Source: Campylobacterales bacterium (lineage in GTDB: Bacteria; Campylobacterota; Campylobacteria; Campylobacterales; Nitratiruptoraceae). From it: 45,590 bases of DNA. Below the pieces are notes generated by a model that did not search any database, was not told the origin of the DNA, and worked only from the letters and a program-made list of their open reading frames with translations. Positions 33,807 through 41,494 of this stretch are shown piece by piece (position 1 is the first letter of the stretch; each line of letters opens with the position of its first letter). The stretch is taken from assembly GCA_027024145.1 (NCBI GenBank), contig JALVTF010000024.1, positions 1 through 45,590 of the forward strand, in the 5' to 3' direction. The position numbers and the translations under genes were made by a program.

Positions 33807-33974
33807 ATGATTTTAGAACCGTGCCGCGATGTGGTATGCAGCTTTTGGTCTATGCTGGACCAAGGGCCTATGACGCTCACTATCACGCTGCATACGCTCA
33901 TAGTCCTGCCTATGGTATGGATCTATTTCGACGAAAAAAAGCGACTCGAACGTGGTGATGTCCCCGAGGAATAG
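33807..33974 (+). CDS. 55-residue single-helix membrane protein
   Basis: ATG 33807 follows AAGGAG and opens a 55-codon frame ending in TAG 33972-33974. The protein has two N-terminal cysteines (EPCRDVVCS), one hydrophobic helix (about 20-41) and an acidic-basic tail. It resembles in size the tiny accessory subunits of oxidases such as CcoQ, but has no clear homology. Position between norB and nirS suggests a role in assembly or contact of NO and nitrite reductases. Confidence 0.7.
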   Translation: MILEPCRDVVCSFWSMLDQGPMTLTITLHTLIVLPMVWIYFDEKKRLERGDVPEE

Positions 33975-34025
33975 GGGATGTCTTGCGATGGAGGAAGGGG
34001 AAACCCATCACATAAAGGAGCGAAG

Positions 34026-35684
34026 ATGAAACTCAAAACCTCTCTCGGCGCCCTCGTGGCACTGGGACTCTTGAGTACGATGAGTATGGCCGATCAGGTC
34101 AAACTCTCCCCACAAGAGATGAAAAAGGCCACACAGATCTACTTCGACCGTTGTGCCGGTTGTCACGGGATGCTCAGAAAAGGTGCCTTGGGGCCTAACC
34201 TCTTGCCAAAAACAACACGCCCCATCGGTACCAAGACGCTCGAATATATCATCTACAACGGTACTCCTGGCGGCATGCCAAACTGGGGATCGAGCGGCGA
34301 GCTGACCAAAGCGGAAACGGAGCTGATGGCCAAATTCATCCAGCTTCCGCCCGTCGCTCCACCGGAAAAATCGATGGCCGATATGAAAAAGAGCTGGCAG
34401 GTGATCGTGCCGCCCAAAGATCGCCCCAAAAAACCGCAGACCAAACGAGACTGGAAAAACTATTTCGGTATCGTACTGCGTGATGTGGGTAAAGTAGCCA
34501 TCGTGGATGGCGATACGAAAGAGCTTGTCAGCATCGTTCCTTCAGGCTTCGCGACGCACATCTTGCGTATGTCCAAATCGGGACGCTATATGTACGCCAT
34601 CGGTCGTGACGGACGTGCAGAGGTGATCGATCTTTGGATGAAAAAGCCACAAGTGGTGGCTAAGATCAAAGTCTGTAACGACGCACGTAGTATCGAAACC
34701 TCTAAAGCTCCAGGCTATGAGGATAAATACGCTGTGGTAGGATGCTACTGGCCACCTTCTATCGTCACACTCAAAGGCGATACCCTCGAGCCTATCCAAA
34801 TCGTCTCTACTGCAAGCTATACCTATGATACAGGTGAATTTCGCCGAGAAGCACGGGTGGCCTCTATCGTGGCTGAGCATAACAAGCCTATTTGGGTTAT
34901 CAATATCAAAGAGACGGGGCAGGTATGGCTCTACAACTACTCCGACCCAAGAAACCCAAAAATCAAAATGCTCATGGCGGAACGCTACTTGCATGACGGT
35001 GGATGGGCTCTTGGCAAACGCTATTTCATGGTAGCTGCCAACGCACGCAACAAAATCGTGGCAGTCGATACCAAAAAAGGCAAAATCGCTGCTATCATCC
35101 CAACAGGCGGTATCAAGCCACACCCGGGACGCGGTGCTAATATCGATCATCCGAAATATGGACCGATCTGGTGTACCGGCCATATCGGTAGCAACGATAT
35201 CGTCTGTATCGGTACGGATCCAGAGCATCATAAAAAGTATGCATGGAAAGTCGTAGCAGATATCAAACTGCCCGGAGAAGGTGGCGGTAACCTCTTTGTC
35301 AAAACCCATCCGAAGTGTAAATATATCATCGCTGACCGTCCGCTCAATCCCGACCGCAAACTCCAAACACAGGTCTATGTCATCGATAAAACCAAACTCA
35401 AATTGGTCAAAACCTTGCCGACTCCGAAAAAATTCATCGAGCCTCGCAAGGTCAACGTCAACGGCAAAGAGGTCCTCATCAAACCTCGCGGCCCCGTGCA
35501 TATCGAGTTTAACAAAGACGGCAGCGAATTTTGGGTGAGTGTGTGGGGGAACAAATATGTACCAAGCGCTATCTTGGTCTACGACTCCAAAACCCTCAAA
35601 CTCAAAAAAGCCATTACGGGTGATTGGGTGCGCACACCTACCGGTAAATTCAATGTCTACAACACCATGTACGACATCTACTAA
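34026..35684 (+). CDS. nirS: NirS, cytochrome cd1 nitrite reductase
   Basis: Predicted 552-residue periplasmic enzyme that reduces nitrite to NO. Sec signal to about residue 22; heme c site CAGCH at 43-47; then an eight-bladed heme d1 propeller with family motifs VGCYWPPS, EARVASI, GGWALGKRYFMVAANARN, HPGRGANIDHPKYG (active-site His) and a C-terminal VYNTMYDIY. ATG 34026 follows AAAGGAG within a longer open frame. Heme d1 genes follow directly. Confidence 0.96.
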   Translation: MKLKTSLGALVALGLLSTMSMADQVKLSPQEMKKATQIYFDRCAGCHGMLRKGALGPNLLPKTTRPIGTKTLEYIIYNGTPGGMPNWGSSGELTKAETELMAKFIQLPPVAPPEKSMADMKKSWQVIVPPKDRPKKPQTKRDWKNYFGIVLRDVGKVAIVDGDTKELVSIVPSGFATHILRMSKSGRYMYAIGRDGRAEVIDLWMKKPQVVAKIKVCNDARSIETSKAPGYEDKYAVVGCYWPPSIVTLKGDTLEPIQIVSTASYTYDTGEFRREARVASIVAEHNKPIWVINIKETGQVWLYNYSDPRNPKIKMLMAERYLHDGGWALGKRYFMVAANARNKIVAVDTKKGKIAAIIPTGGIKPHPGRGANIDHPKYGPIWCTGHIGSNDIVCIGTDPEHHKKYAWKVVADIKLPGEGGGNLFVKTHPKCKYIIADRPLNPDRKLQTQVYVIDKTKLKLVKTLPTPKKFIEPRKVNVNGKEVLIKPRGPVHIEFNKDGSEFWVSVWGNKYVPSAILVYDSKTLKLKKAITGDWVRTPTGKFNVYNTMYDIY

Positions 35685-35688
35685 AATC

Positions 35689-35707
35689 TTCGGGGCTAAG
35701 CCCCGAA
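35689..35707 (+). terminator. Stem-loop after nirS
   Basis: TTCGGGGC and GCCCCGAA form an 8-bp GC-rich stem with a TAA loop, 4 bp past the nirS stop. No T run follows. It probably stabilises the nirS 3' end or causes partial termination, as high nirS and lower d1-gene expression would require. Confidence 0.6.
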
Positions 35708-35732
35708 TGAGCAAAGTTGTGTAAAAATAGAT

Positions 35733-35775
35733 AGGAGCAAGAAGTGTCAAGGCTGCCTTGGCAGTTCCTGCTCCT
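35733..35775 (+). repeat. 43-nt near-perfect hairpin before the nirN-like gene
   Basis: Bases 35733-35752 pair with 35756-35775 around a CTG loop, with two mismatches and one G-T pair in 20 positions. It ends 4 bp before the AGGAGG ribosome site of the next gene, so its folding could affect translation or processing. Confidence 0.75.
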
Positions 35776-35789
35776 TGTAAGGAGGAGTG

Positions 35790-37469
35790 ATGCGCTATCT
35801 TTTTTTGCTTGTGTTTCTCATCGCATCCGTGCAGGCTGCAGGCTTGGTGCATAAGCTCGAAGCCACCGGTGTGCGCCATGATGGCAAAGATATCTATATG
35901 ATGTACTGTGCCAGGTGCCACGGCACGGAACGTCAAGGCATCTCGGCTCCTCCTTTGCTCCCGCAGTTTCTCAGACACAAAAGCGATAAGCGCCTCGCGC
36001 ATATCATCCGCTACTCTTTGCCCCAGACGCTGATGCCAAAATTTCCTTACCTCGGCGACGAGGAGGTGGCGAAGTTAGTGCGATTTTTGCGCACGCCGGC
36101 TGGGCAGATCCACTGGAGCAAAAGCGATATCGAGCATAGCCTCGTACGCTACGACTTTCCTAAGAAAAATCTCAGCATCAAAAACATCGACAACGTCACT
36201 CTCGTGGTGGAGCGCGGCGGCGGCAAAGTCTGGGTGATGGAGGATGAGAAAATTCTCGATAGATTCGCTTTCAAAAATGTCCACGGAGGACTCAAATACA
36301 CCCTCGATGGCAAGAATTTCTACGTCCCTACACGTGATGGATGGATAGGCCACTATTCATTAGCAAACGGAAGACTCGAAGAGAAGGTGCGCGCCTGTGT
36401 GAATCTGCGCAATATCTCGCTCAGCCGCGATGCCAAATATCTCTTCGCTACCTGCCTTTTGCCCCAGATGGTGGTGGTATTCGATAGAGCCTCACTGCAT
36501 CCAGTCAAACTCTATCGCGTTGACGGCAAAATCAGCGCACTCTATGAGCTCTATAGCCAAGATCAGGCGATTTTTACATTGCGCGACAAGCCGTTGCTCT
36601 ACAAAGTCGATACCAAGACCCTACGCTTTACACCTATCAAGCTCGATCGACCCATCGAGGATTTTTTCATCGACCCCTTCGAAGAGTTTTTGATTGGCAC
36701 CACCCGTCATGGTAAGGATCTGCGCGTCTATAAGCTTGATAGCCTCCAAGAGGTCTTTAGCGCGCCGATTGCGGGGATGCCGCACCTTTTTAGCGCCACC
36801 TACTGGTATCGCCACGGCAAGTTCTACTTCGCCACGCCGCACTTAGGCACGCCCTACGTGACTATCTGGCAGATGTATGACTGGAAGTTAGTGAAAAAAA
36901 TCGACGTGGGCGGCAGCGGCTTTTTCGTCAAGACCCATCCCCAAAGCCGCTATCTGTGGATCGACAACGGCAGTGACCAGCTGGTATTGGTGGATAAACG
37001 CGACTTTCGCGTGCGCAAGGTGGTGCCGCGAAAGGGCAAGCGCTACATCCACACAGAGTTTAGCGGTGATGGCAAGTATGCGTATTTGAGCATCTACGAG
37101 CCAGATGGCGATCTTTTGGTCTGGCAAACCGACACACTTCGCGAGCTCAAAGACTACCCGGCCAATATCCCCGTGGGCAAATACAACTTCATCAACAAAA
37201 ACCGCATCTTCTACCCCAGACTCTTCGGTCTTTCGATTTTCAAAGAAAAGTGCTGGGGATGCCACCACCAGACGGCCATGGCCTTCGGACCGCCCTTTCG
37301 CCAGATCGCCGATACGCGTGATAGGAGCGAAATCGTCGCACAGATTCTCGATCCAGAGCATACCTACAAACATCTTGGCTACAAGCGCAACGCGATGCCC
37401 GCTTTCAAGCTCTCGCCAAGAGAGCTGAGAAGCATCGTCGATTACATAATGAGCTATAAGGATAAGTAG
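35790..37469 (+). CDS. NirN-like heme d1 propeller protein with two cytochrome c domains
   Basis: Predicted 559-residue periplasmic protein with a Sec signal to about residue 17. N-terminal cytochrome c domain with CARCH at 40-44, a NirS/NirN-like propeller (about 110-470), and a second cytochrome c domain with CWGCH at 488-492 and Met536. NirN of Pseudomonas oxidises dihydro-heme d1 to heme d1 and hands it to NirS, and has only the first cytochrome. ATG 35790 has better spacing from AGGAGG than the adjacent GTG. The extra domain may carry the electrons away. Confidence 0.8.
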   Translation: MRYLFLLVFLIASVQAAGLVHKLEATGVRHDGKDIYMMYCARCHGTERQGISAPPLLPQFLRHKSDKRLAHIIRYSLPQTLMPKFPYLGDEEVAKLVRFLRTPAGQIHWSKSDIEHSLVRYDFPKKNLSIKNIDNVTLVVERGGGKVWVMEDEKILDRFAFKNVHGGLKYTLDGKNFYVPTRDGWIGHYSLANGRLEEKVRACVNLRNISLSRDAKYLFATCLLPQMVVVFDRASLHPVKLYRVDGKISALYELYSQDQAIFTLRDKPLLYKVDTKTLRFTPIKLDRPIEDFFIDPFEEFLIGTTRHGKDLRVYKLDSLQEVFSAPIAGMPHLFSATYWYRHGKFYFATPHLGTPYVTIWQMYDWKLVKKIDVGGSGFFVKTHPQSRYLWIDNGSDQLVLVDKRDFRVRKVVPRKGKRYIHTEFSGDGKYAYLSIYEPDGDLLVWQTDTLRELKDYPANIPVGKYNFINKNRIFYPRLFGLSIFKEKCWGCHHQTAMAFGPPFRQIADTRDRSEIVAQILDPEHTYKHLGYKRNAMPAFKLSPRELRSIVDYIMSYKDK

Positions 37470-38584
37470 TGTTTCGGCTAAGCAATCTCATACGAAGCAC
37501 TCTCGAAGATGCGCCCACCAGGACGCTGAGCGGTGCCATAGCGATATGGAACTTCACCAATCGCTGCAACCTTTCGTGCCTGCACTGCTACTCCAAAAGC
37601 TCGTTAGAGGAGCGTGATACCCTTACGACTGAAAAGATTTTCGAAACACTTGAGCAGATGCGCCAAGCCGGTGTGAGGTTCGTGATTTTTAGCGGCGGCG
37701 AGCCTCTGACGCGCAAGGATATCTTCGCCATCGCTGATAAGTGCCGCGAGCTTGGTATCATGACCTATCTCTCTACCAATGGTCTGTATATCAATCCAGG
37801 CAACGTCCAAAAGATTTTGGATCACTTTGGCTACATCGGTATCAGCATCGATGGCGACGAAGCGACGCACGATCGTTTCAGAGGCCTTGCGGGTGCCTAT
37901 CGCAAGAGCCTGCAGGCGATAGAGATGATCCATGCAGTCGGCGGCAAAGTGGGCGTGCGCTTTACGATGACCAAAGAGACCATCGCTTCGCTGCCCCATA
38001 TCTTCGAGCTGGCAGAATCGATGGGGATCGACAAGATCTACATCTCCCATTTGGTCTACAGCGGCCGGGGTCTTGAGAATCTCAAGATGGATCTAACCAA
38101 AGAGGAGCGACGAGAGGCGGTGGAATACATCTTTTCTAAAGCCTTCGCCTACTACGAGGAGGGGCGCGACATCGATATCGTCACGGGCAATATGGAGGTG
38201 GATGCGGTGCTGCTGCTGCGCCATTTCGCGCGCCGCTATCCCGAAAAGATAGATACGCTGCGCCAAAAATTGGAATCTTGGGGCGGTAACAGTGCCGGCA
38301 GGAATCTACTCAATATCGATAGCGAGGGCAACGTCAAGCCTGATCCCTTCTTTCCCGTAATCTTAGGCAATATCCACGAAAAGAGCTTCAGTGAAATCTG
38401 GCAAGATAGCCAGAACGAGCTCTTGCAGCGCTTGCGCGAATATCCCAGAAAGATCGGCGGTAAGTGCAGTGACTGTCCCTACATTGCCATCTGCAACGGC
38501 GGATCGCGCTCCAGGGCTTGGGCGATTTACGGCGATCTGTGGGCGGAGGATCCCAGCTGCTATATCCAAAAGGATGAGGTATGA
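37469..38584 (+). CDS. nirJ: NirJ, radical-SAM heme d1 synthesis enzyme
   Basis: Predicted 371-residue radical SAM protein. The SAM cluster is Cys33, Cys37 and Cys40 in NRCNLSCLHC; GGEPL follows; a C-terminal SPASM-like cluster is in CSDCPYIAIC. NirJ removes the propionate side chains of didecarboxysiroheme on the way to heme d1. The start is GTG 37469, overlapping the preceding TAG stop, and the end overlaps nirF as ATGA. Confidence 0.93.
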   Translation: MFRLSNLIRSTLEDAPTRTLSGAIAIWNFTNRCNLSCLHCYSKSSLEERDTLTTEKIFETLEQMRQAGVRFVIFSGGEPLTRKDIFAIADKCRELGIMTYLSTNGLYINPGNVQKILDHFGYIGISIDGDEATHDRFRGLAGAYRKSLQAIEMIHAVGGKVGVRFTMTKETIASLPHIFELAESMGIDKIYISHLVYSGRGLENLKMDLTKEERREAVEYIFSKAFAYYEEGRDIDIVTGNMEVDAVLLLRHFARRYPEKIDTLRQKLESWGGNSAGRNLLNIDSEGNVKPDPFFPVILGNIHEKSFSEIWQDSQNELLQRLREYPRKIGGKCSDCPYIAICNGGSRSRAWAIYGDLWAEDPSCYIQKDEV

Positions 38585-39699
38585 AAAAACTTTTTTTGTT
38601 TCTCTTTCTCATTGCGTCGCTCTTTGCACGTGAGAAGGTTTATGTGGTAGAGCGTGAAAACAGTGCTTTGGCGGTTTTGGAAAACCACAAACTTGTGGGT
38701 GAAATCACCGGGATGCACAACTGCAACCACGCAGTGGTGAAATTCAAAGGGCGCTACGGCTACGTGATCACCCGTGACGGGTATCTGGTCAAGTTCGATG
38801 CTGCCACCGATACAAAAGTAGCCGAGGTCAAAGCCAGTGACAGCGCCATCGGCTTTACACTGGGTGATGGGTTCATCGCCGTAGCCAACTACGCCAACAA
38901 AACGGTGGAGATTTTCGATTACAATCTCCACAAACTCCAAAGCATCGATACAGGCTCGCGCAACGTGGGTATCAAAACCTACAAAGACTACCTTATCTTC
39001 GAAGCAATGGACAAAGACCAGATATGGGTGATGCGAAAAACATTGCAAAAGTTTCCTCTGAGGTGCCTCACGCCTGACGGGAAGCCAAGATATGAGACAC
39101 GCATCGTCTTTAAGCCAGTCAAAATCATTAAAAACGCCGGTGAGATGCCCTTTGATGCGATGATTCATGGTAATATCTATGTCGCTGGATTTTTTAATTC
39201 ACCCTTTGTGGGAGTGCTCAATCTCAAAGATTTTAGTTACAAACAAGTACCCCTCAAACTCGAAAAGCGCACAATGGTGCTCAAGGTCCCTCACTTTGGA
39301 TTCTGGTCGATTATGAAAGATAAGTTCTTCATCCCCGCCGTGGGAGATAACAAGGTTTTCGTGTTTGATAAAAACTTTCACTTCATCAAAGCGATCGAGG
39401 TGGAGGGTAATCCGGTCTTTACGTCGCTAAGTCCTGATACCAAATATTTAGCCGTCACTTTTAGTGGCGAGAAGTTTCCTATCGTGCAGATTATCGACAC
39501 GGCCACGCTCAAAGTGATCAAGCGCTTCGATTTTGGCGGAATGGTGCTGCACGTGCGCTGGAGCAAGGCCGAGCCGCTGCTCTATGTCTCCGATAACGGC
39601 GATAGCCAAGTCATAGGTGTGGACACCAAGCAGTGGCAGCGGCTCTTTAGCGTCGCGGTGCCCAAGCCTTCGGGGATATTTTTGTACGAGGAGGAGTGA
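38581..39699 (+). CDS. nirF: NirF, heme d1 biosynthesis protein
   Basis: Predicted 372-residue periplasmic propeller protein with a Sec signal to about residue 16. The N-terminal pattern MHNCNHAVVKFKGRYGYV and RDGYLVKFDA is typical of NirF. It acts late in heme d1 formation, probably on a tetrapyrrole in the periplasm. No CxxCH site. It overlaps nirJ (ATGA) and nirE (TGATG). Confidence 0.92.
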   Translation: MKKLFLFLFLIASLFAREKVYVVERENSALAVLENHKLVGEITGMHNCNHAVVKFKGRYGYVITRDGYLVKFDAATDTKVAEVKASDSAIGFTLGDGFIAVANYANKTVEIFDYNLHKLQSIDTGSRNVGIKTYKDYLIFEAMDKDQIWVMRKTLQKFPLRCLTPDGKPRYETRIVFKPVKIIKNAGEMPFDAMIHGNIYVAGFFNSPFVGVLNLKDFSYKQVPLKLEKRTMVLKVPHFGFWSIMKDKFFIPAVGDNKVFVFDKNFHFIKAIEVEGNPVFTSLSPDTKYLAVTFSGEKFPIVQIIDTATLKVIKRFDFGGMVLHVRWSKAEPLLYVSDNGDSQVIGVDTKQWQRLFSVAVPKPSGIFLYEEE

Positions 39700-40454
39700 T
39701 GGGAAAGGTCTATCTCACAGGTGCCGGTCCGGGGGATATCGAACTTTTGACTCTCAAGGCCGCGCGCGTCATCGAGCAAGCCGACGTCATCATCTATGAC
39801 CGTTTGGCAAACCCCGAGATCCTCCAGATGGCCAAGGATGGCTGCGAATTTATCTATGTAGGCAAGGCCGACGGCAAGCATATCCTGCCCCAGGAGCAGA
39901 TAAACGAAGTGCTCTATGAGTGCGCCAAGAAATACAACGTGGTAGTGCGCCTCAAAGGGGGTGATCCTTTTGTCTTTGGTCGCGGGGGCGAAGAGGGGAA
40001 GTATCTCTATGATAGAGGCATAGAGTTCGAGGTGATCCCCGGCATTACTTCGGCTATCAGCGTGCCTGCTTATGCCGGTATCCCGGTGACGCATAGAGGT
40101 GTGAGTGTCAGCTTTCGCGTCGTCACGGGCCACGAAGCGCCCAACAAGGAAGCCAGCCAGATTCCTTGGGAGAACTTCAAAACTGATGATACCATCGTCT
40201 TTTTGATGGGGTTGCATAATCTCGACCAAATCGCCAAAAAGCTCATCGAAATCGGGAAGCCGCGTGACTTTCCCGTGGCCGTCATCTCCAAAGGCACCAC
40301 ACCCGAGCAGCGCACCGTTATCGGAACGCTTGATGACATCTACGACAAGGCCAAAGACCTTCCCACCCCCGCCCTCATCGTGGTAGGCAAAGTGGTGGAG
40401 CTGCGTGAGGAGCTCAACTGGTTCGAGCGAAGCTTGGAGCTTAGCGCAGTTTGA
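39699..40454 (+). CDS. nirE: NirE, uroporphyrinogen III C-methyltransferase
   Basis: Predicted 251-residue SUMT. Family motifs: VYLTGAGPGDIELLTLKA, VIIYDRLA, RLKGGDPFVFGRGGEE, GIPVTHRG and FLMGLHNL. It makes precorrin-2 from uroporphyrinogen III with two SAM, the first step toward siroheme and heme d1. It may equally serve general siroheme supply, but the overlap with nirF (TGATG) makes a d1 role likely. Its tail overlaps the convergent gene by 14 bp. Confidence 0.92.
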   Translation: MGKVYLTGAGPGDIELLTLKAARVIEQADVIIYDRLANPEILQMAKDGCEFIYVGKADGKHILPQEQINEVLYECAKKYNVVVRLKGGDPFVFGRGGEEGKYLYDRGIEFEVIPGITSAISVPAYAGIPVTHRGVSVSFRVVTGHEAPNKEASQIPWENFKTDDTIVFLMGLHNLDQIAKKLIEIGKPRDFPVAVISKGTTPEQRTVIGTLDDIYDKAKDLPTPALIVVGKVVELREELNWFERSLELSAV

Positions 40455-40815
40455 AAAATTGCTCCACCCAGGCTCGCTCATTGGGATTAAGAGCAATTTT
40501 CTTTTGCACTGTTTTGTTTGCATCCATGATCACAAGCATATCGCCCTCGAGGCGGAGATGCTTCTTGCCCCACTCTTGCAGGAGCCGGTCGTAGACCACA
40601 TAGACTTTCGCGTTGTCGATATCGAGATCTTTGTGCTTGCGTACATCTTCTATATCGAGTCCTCCCAGCTCCTTTTTGATCTTATAGGGGAAGTAGGGGA
40701 GGATCGCTTCGTAGACGCGCTTATTTTTGGGTGCTGGGAGATTGGCATAAAAAAGAGCGAAACTTACGAAGATAAAACCAGCAAGCATAGCCCAGATCAG
40801 TTTTTTGCTATACAT
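40441..40815 (-). CDS. Unknown membrane-anchored protein
   Basis: Predicted 124-residue protein with one N-terminal helix (about residues 7-25) and a soluble, charged remainder with KVYVVYDRLLQEWGKKHLRL. No family recognised. It overlaps the stop of the Met8-type gene by 1 bp and so shares its transcript. Confidence 0.75.
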   Translation of the reverse strand: MYSKKLIWAMLAGFIFVSFALFYANLPAPKNKRVYEAILPYFPYKIKKELGGLDIEDVRKHKDLDIDNAKVYVVYDRLLQEWGKKHLRLEGDMLVIMDANKTVQKKIALNPNERAWVEQFFKLR

Positions 40816-41387
40816 TATCTATCCTTGAAGTGTTTGTCGATGTACTTTTTTGCTTTTTTATCCAGCAGCTGCATACGTTCGCGCCCTTTTGGGAGGCTTT
40901 TGCGAAGCATTCTCAGCTCAGCCACGAAAGAGGCCAGGTCTTTAGGAAGAAGTTTTTGGATAGCGCGGCGCAAATATTTAGAGAGCGATGGCGAAGCGCC
41001 GCCGCTGGAAAACGCGATCACCATGTCTCCCTCTTTGATGTAGGAGGGATAGATGAAGTCGCAGTACTCCACGCTGTCTACGGCGTTGCACAGCGCCCCA
41101 ACTTCTTGGCACTCCTGCCACACCGCTTTTTGCACATCCAGATCATCCACCGCCACGATGACGATGAAATAGCCTTGGCAGTCGCCTCTTTGGTAGGGGC
41201 GTTTGTGGATGGTGAGATTATGTTTGGCGGCGAGCTCCCCGATGCGGGGACTTATCTTTGGTGCGATGATGGTGATATCGGTGGTGAAGTCCAGCATATG
41301 CTCTAACTTATCGCCTGCGATCTTGCCGCCGCCGATGATGAGGGTGCGCCTGTTTGATAGGTTTAAAAAGGCTGGAAAGTATGCCAT
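40815..41387 (-). CDS. Met8-type siroheme synthase (precorrin-2 dehydrogenase/ferrochelatase)
   Basis: Predicted 190-residue protein matching the N-terminal half of CysG. It has the NAD-binding motif TLIIGGGKIAGDK and the segment FIYPSYIKEGDMVIAFSSGGASPSLSKYLR. It turns precorrin-2 into sirohydrochlorin and probably inserts iron to give siroheme. ATG 41387 follows AAAGGAG; the longer upstream frame reaches into the divergent promoter and is rejected. It supplies the substrate of the decarboxylase encoded opposite. Confidence 0.9.
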   Translation of the reverse strand: MAYFPAFLNLSNRRTLIIGGGKIAGDKLEHMLDFTTDITIIAPKISPRIGELAAKHNLTIHKRPYQRGDCQGYFIVIVAVDDLDVQKAVWQECQEVGALCNAVDSVEYCDFIYPSYIKEGDMVIAFSSGGASPSLSKYLRRAIQKLLPKDLASFVAELRMLRKSLPKGRERMQLLDKKAKKYIDKHFKDR

Positions 41388-41404
41388 GCCACTCCTTTTG
41401 GTGC

Positions 41405-41474
41405 ATTGTAGCATAAGGGCTCTTGGCTTGTGTTGATAGCTATCAAGGAAACGCAAGCCAAAAGCTTTTACAAT
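41405..41474. promoter_or_regulatory. Mirror-symmetric divergent promoter around a perfect Fnr-type palindrome
   Basis: TTGATAGCTATCAA (41433-41446) is a perfect match to TTGAT-N4-ATCAA. TACAAT boxes lie on both strands: 41469-41474 on plus and 41405-41410 on minus. Each starts exactly 29.5 bp from the palindrome centre. A further inverted repeat (41419-41430 with 41454-41465, 11 of 12 matches) flanks the box. One bound dimer would be at -41.5 for both genes. Confidence 0.82.
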
Positions 41475-41494
41475 AGAAAAACAAAAGGAGTAGC

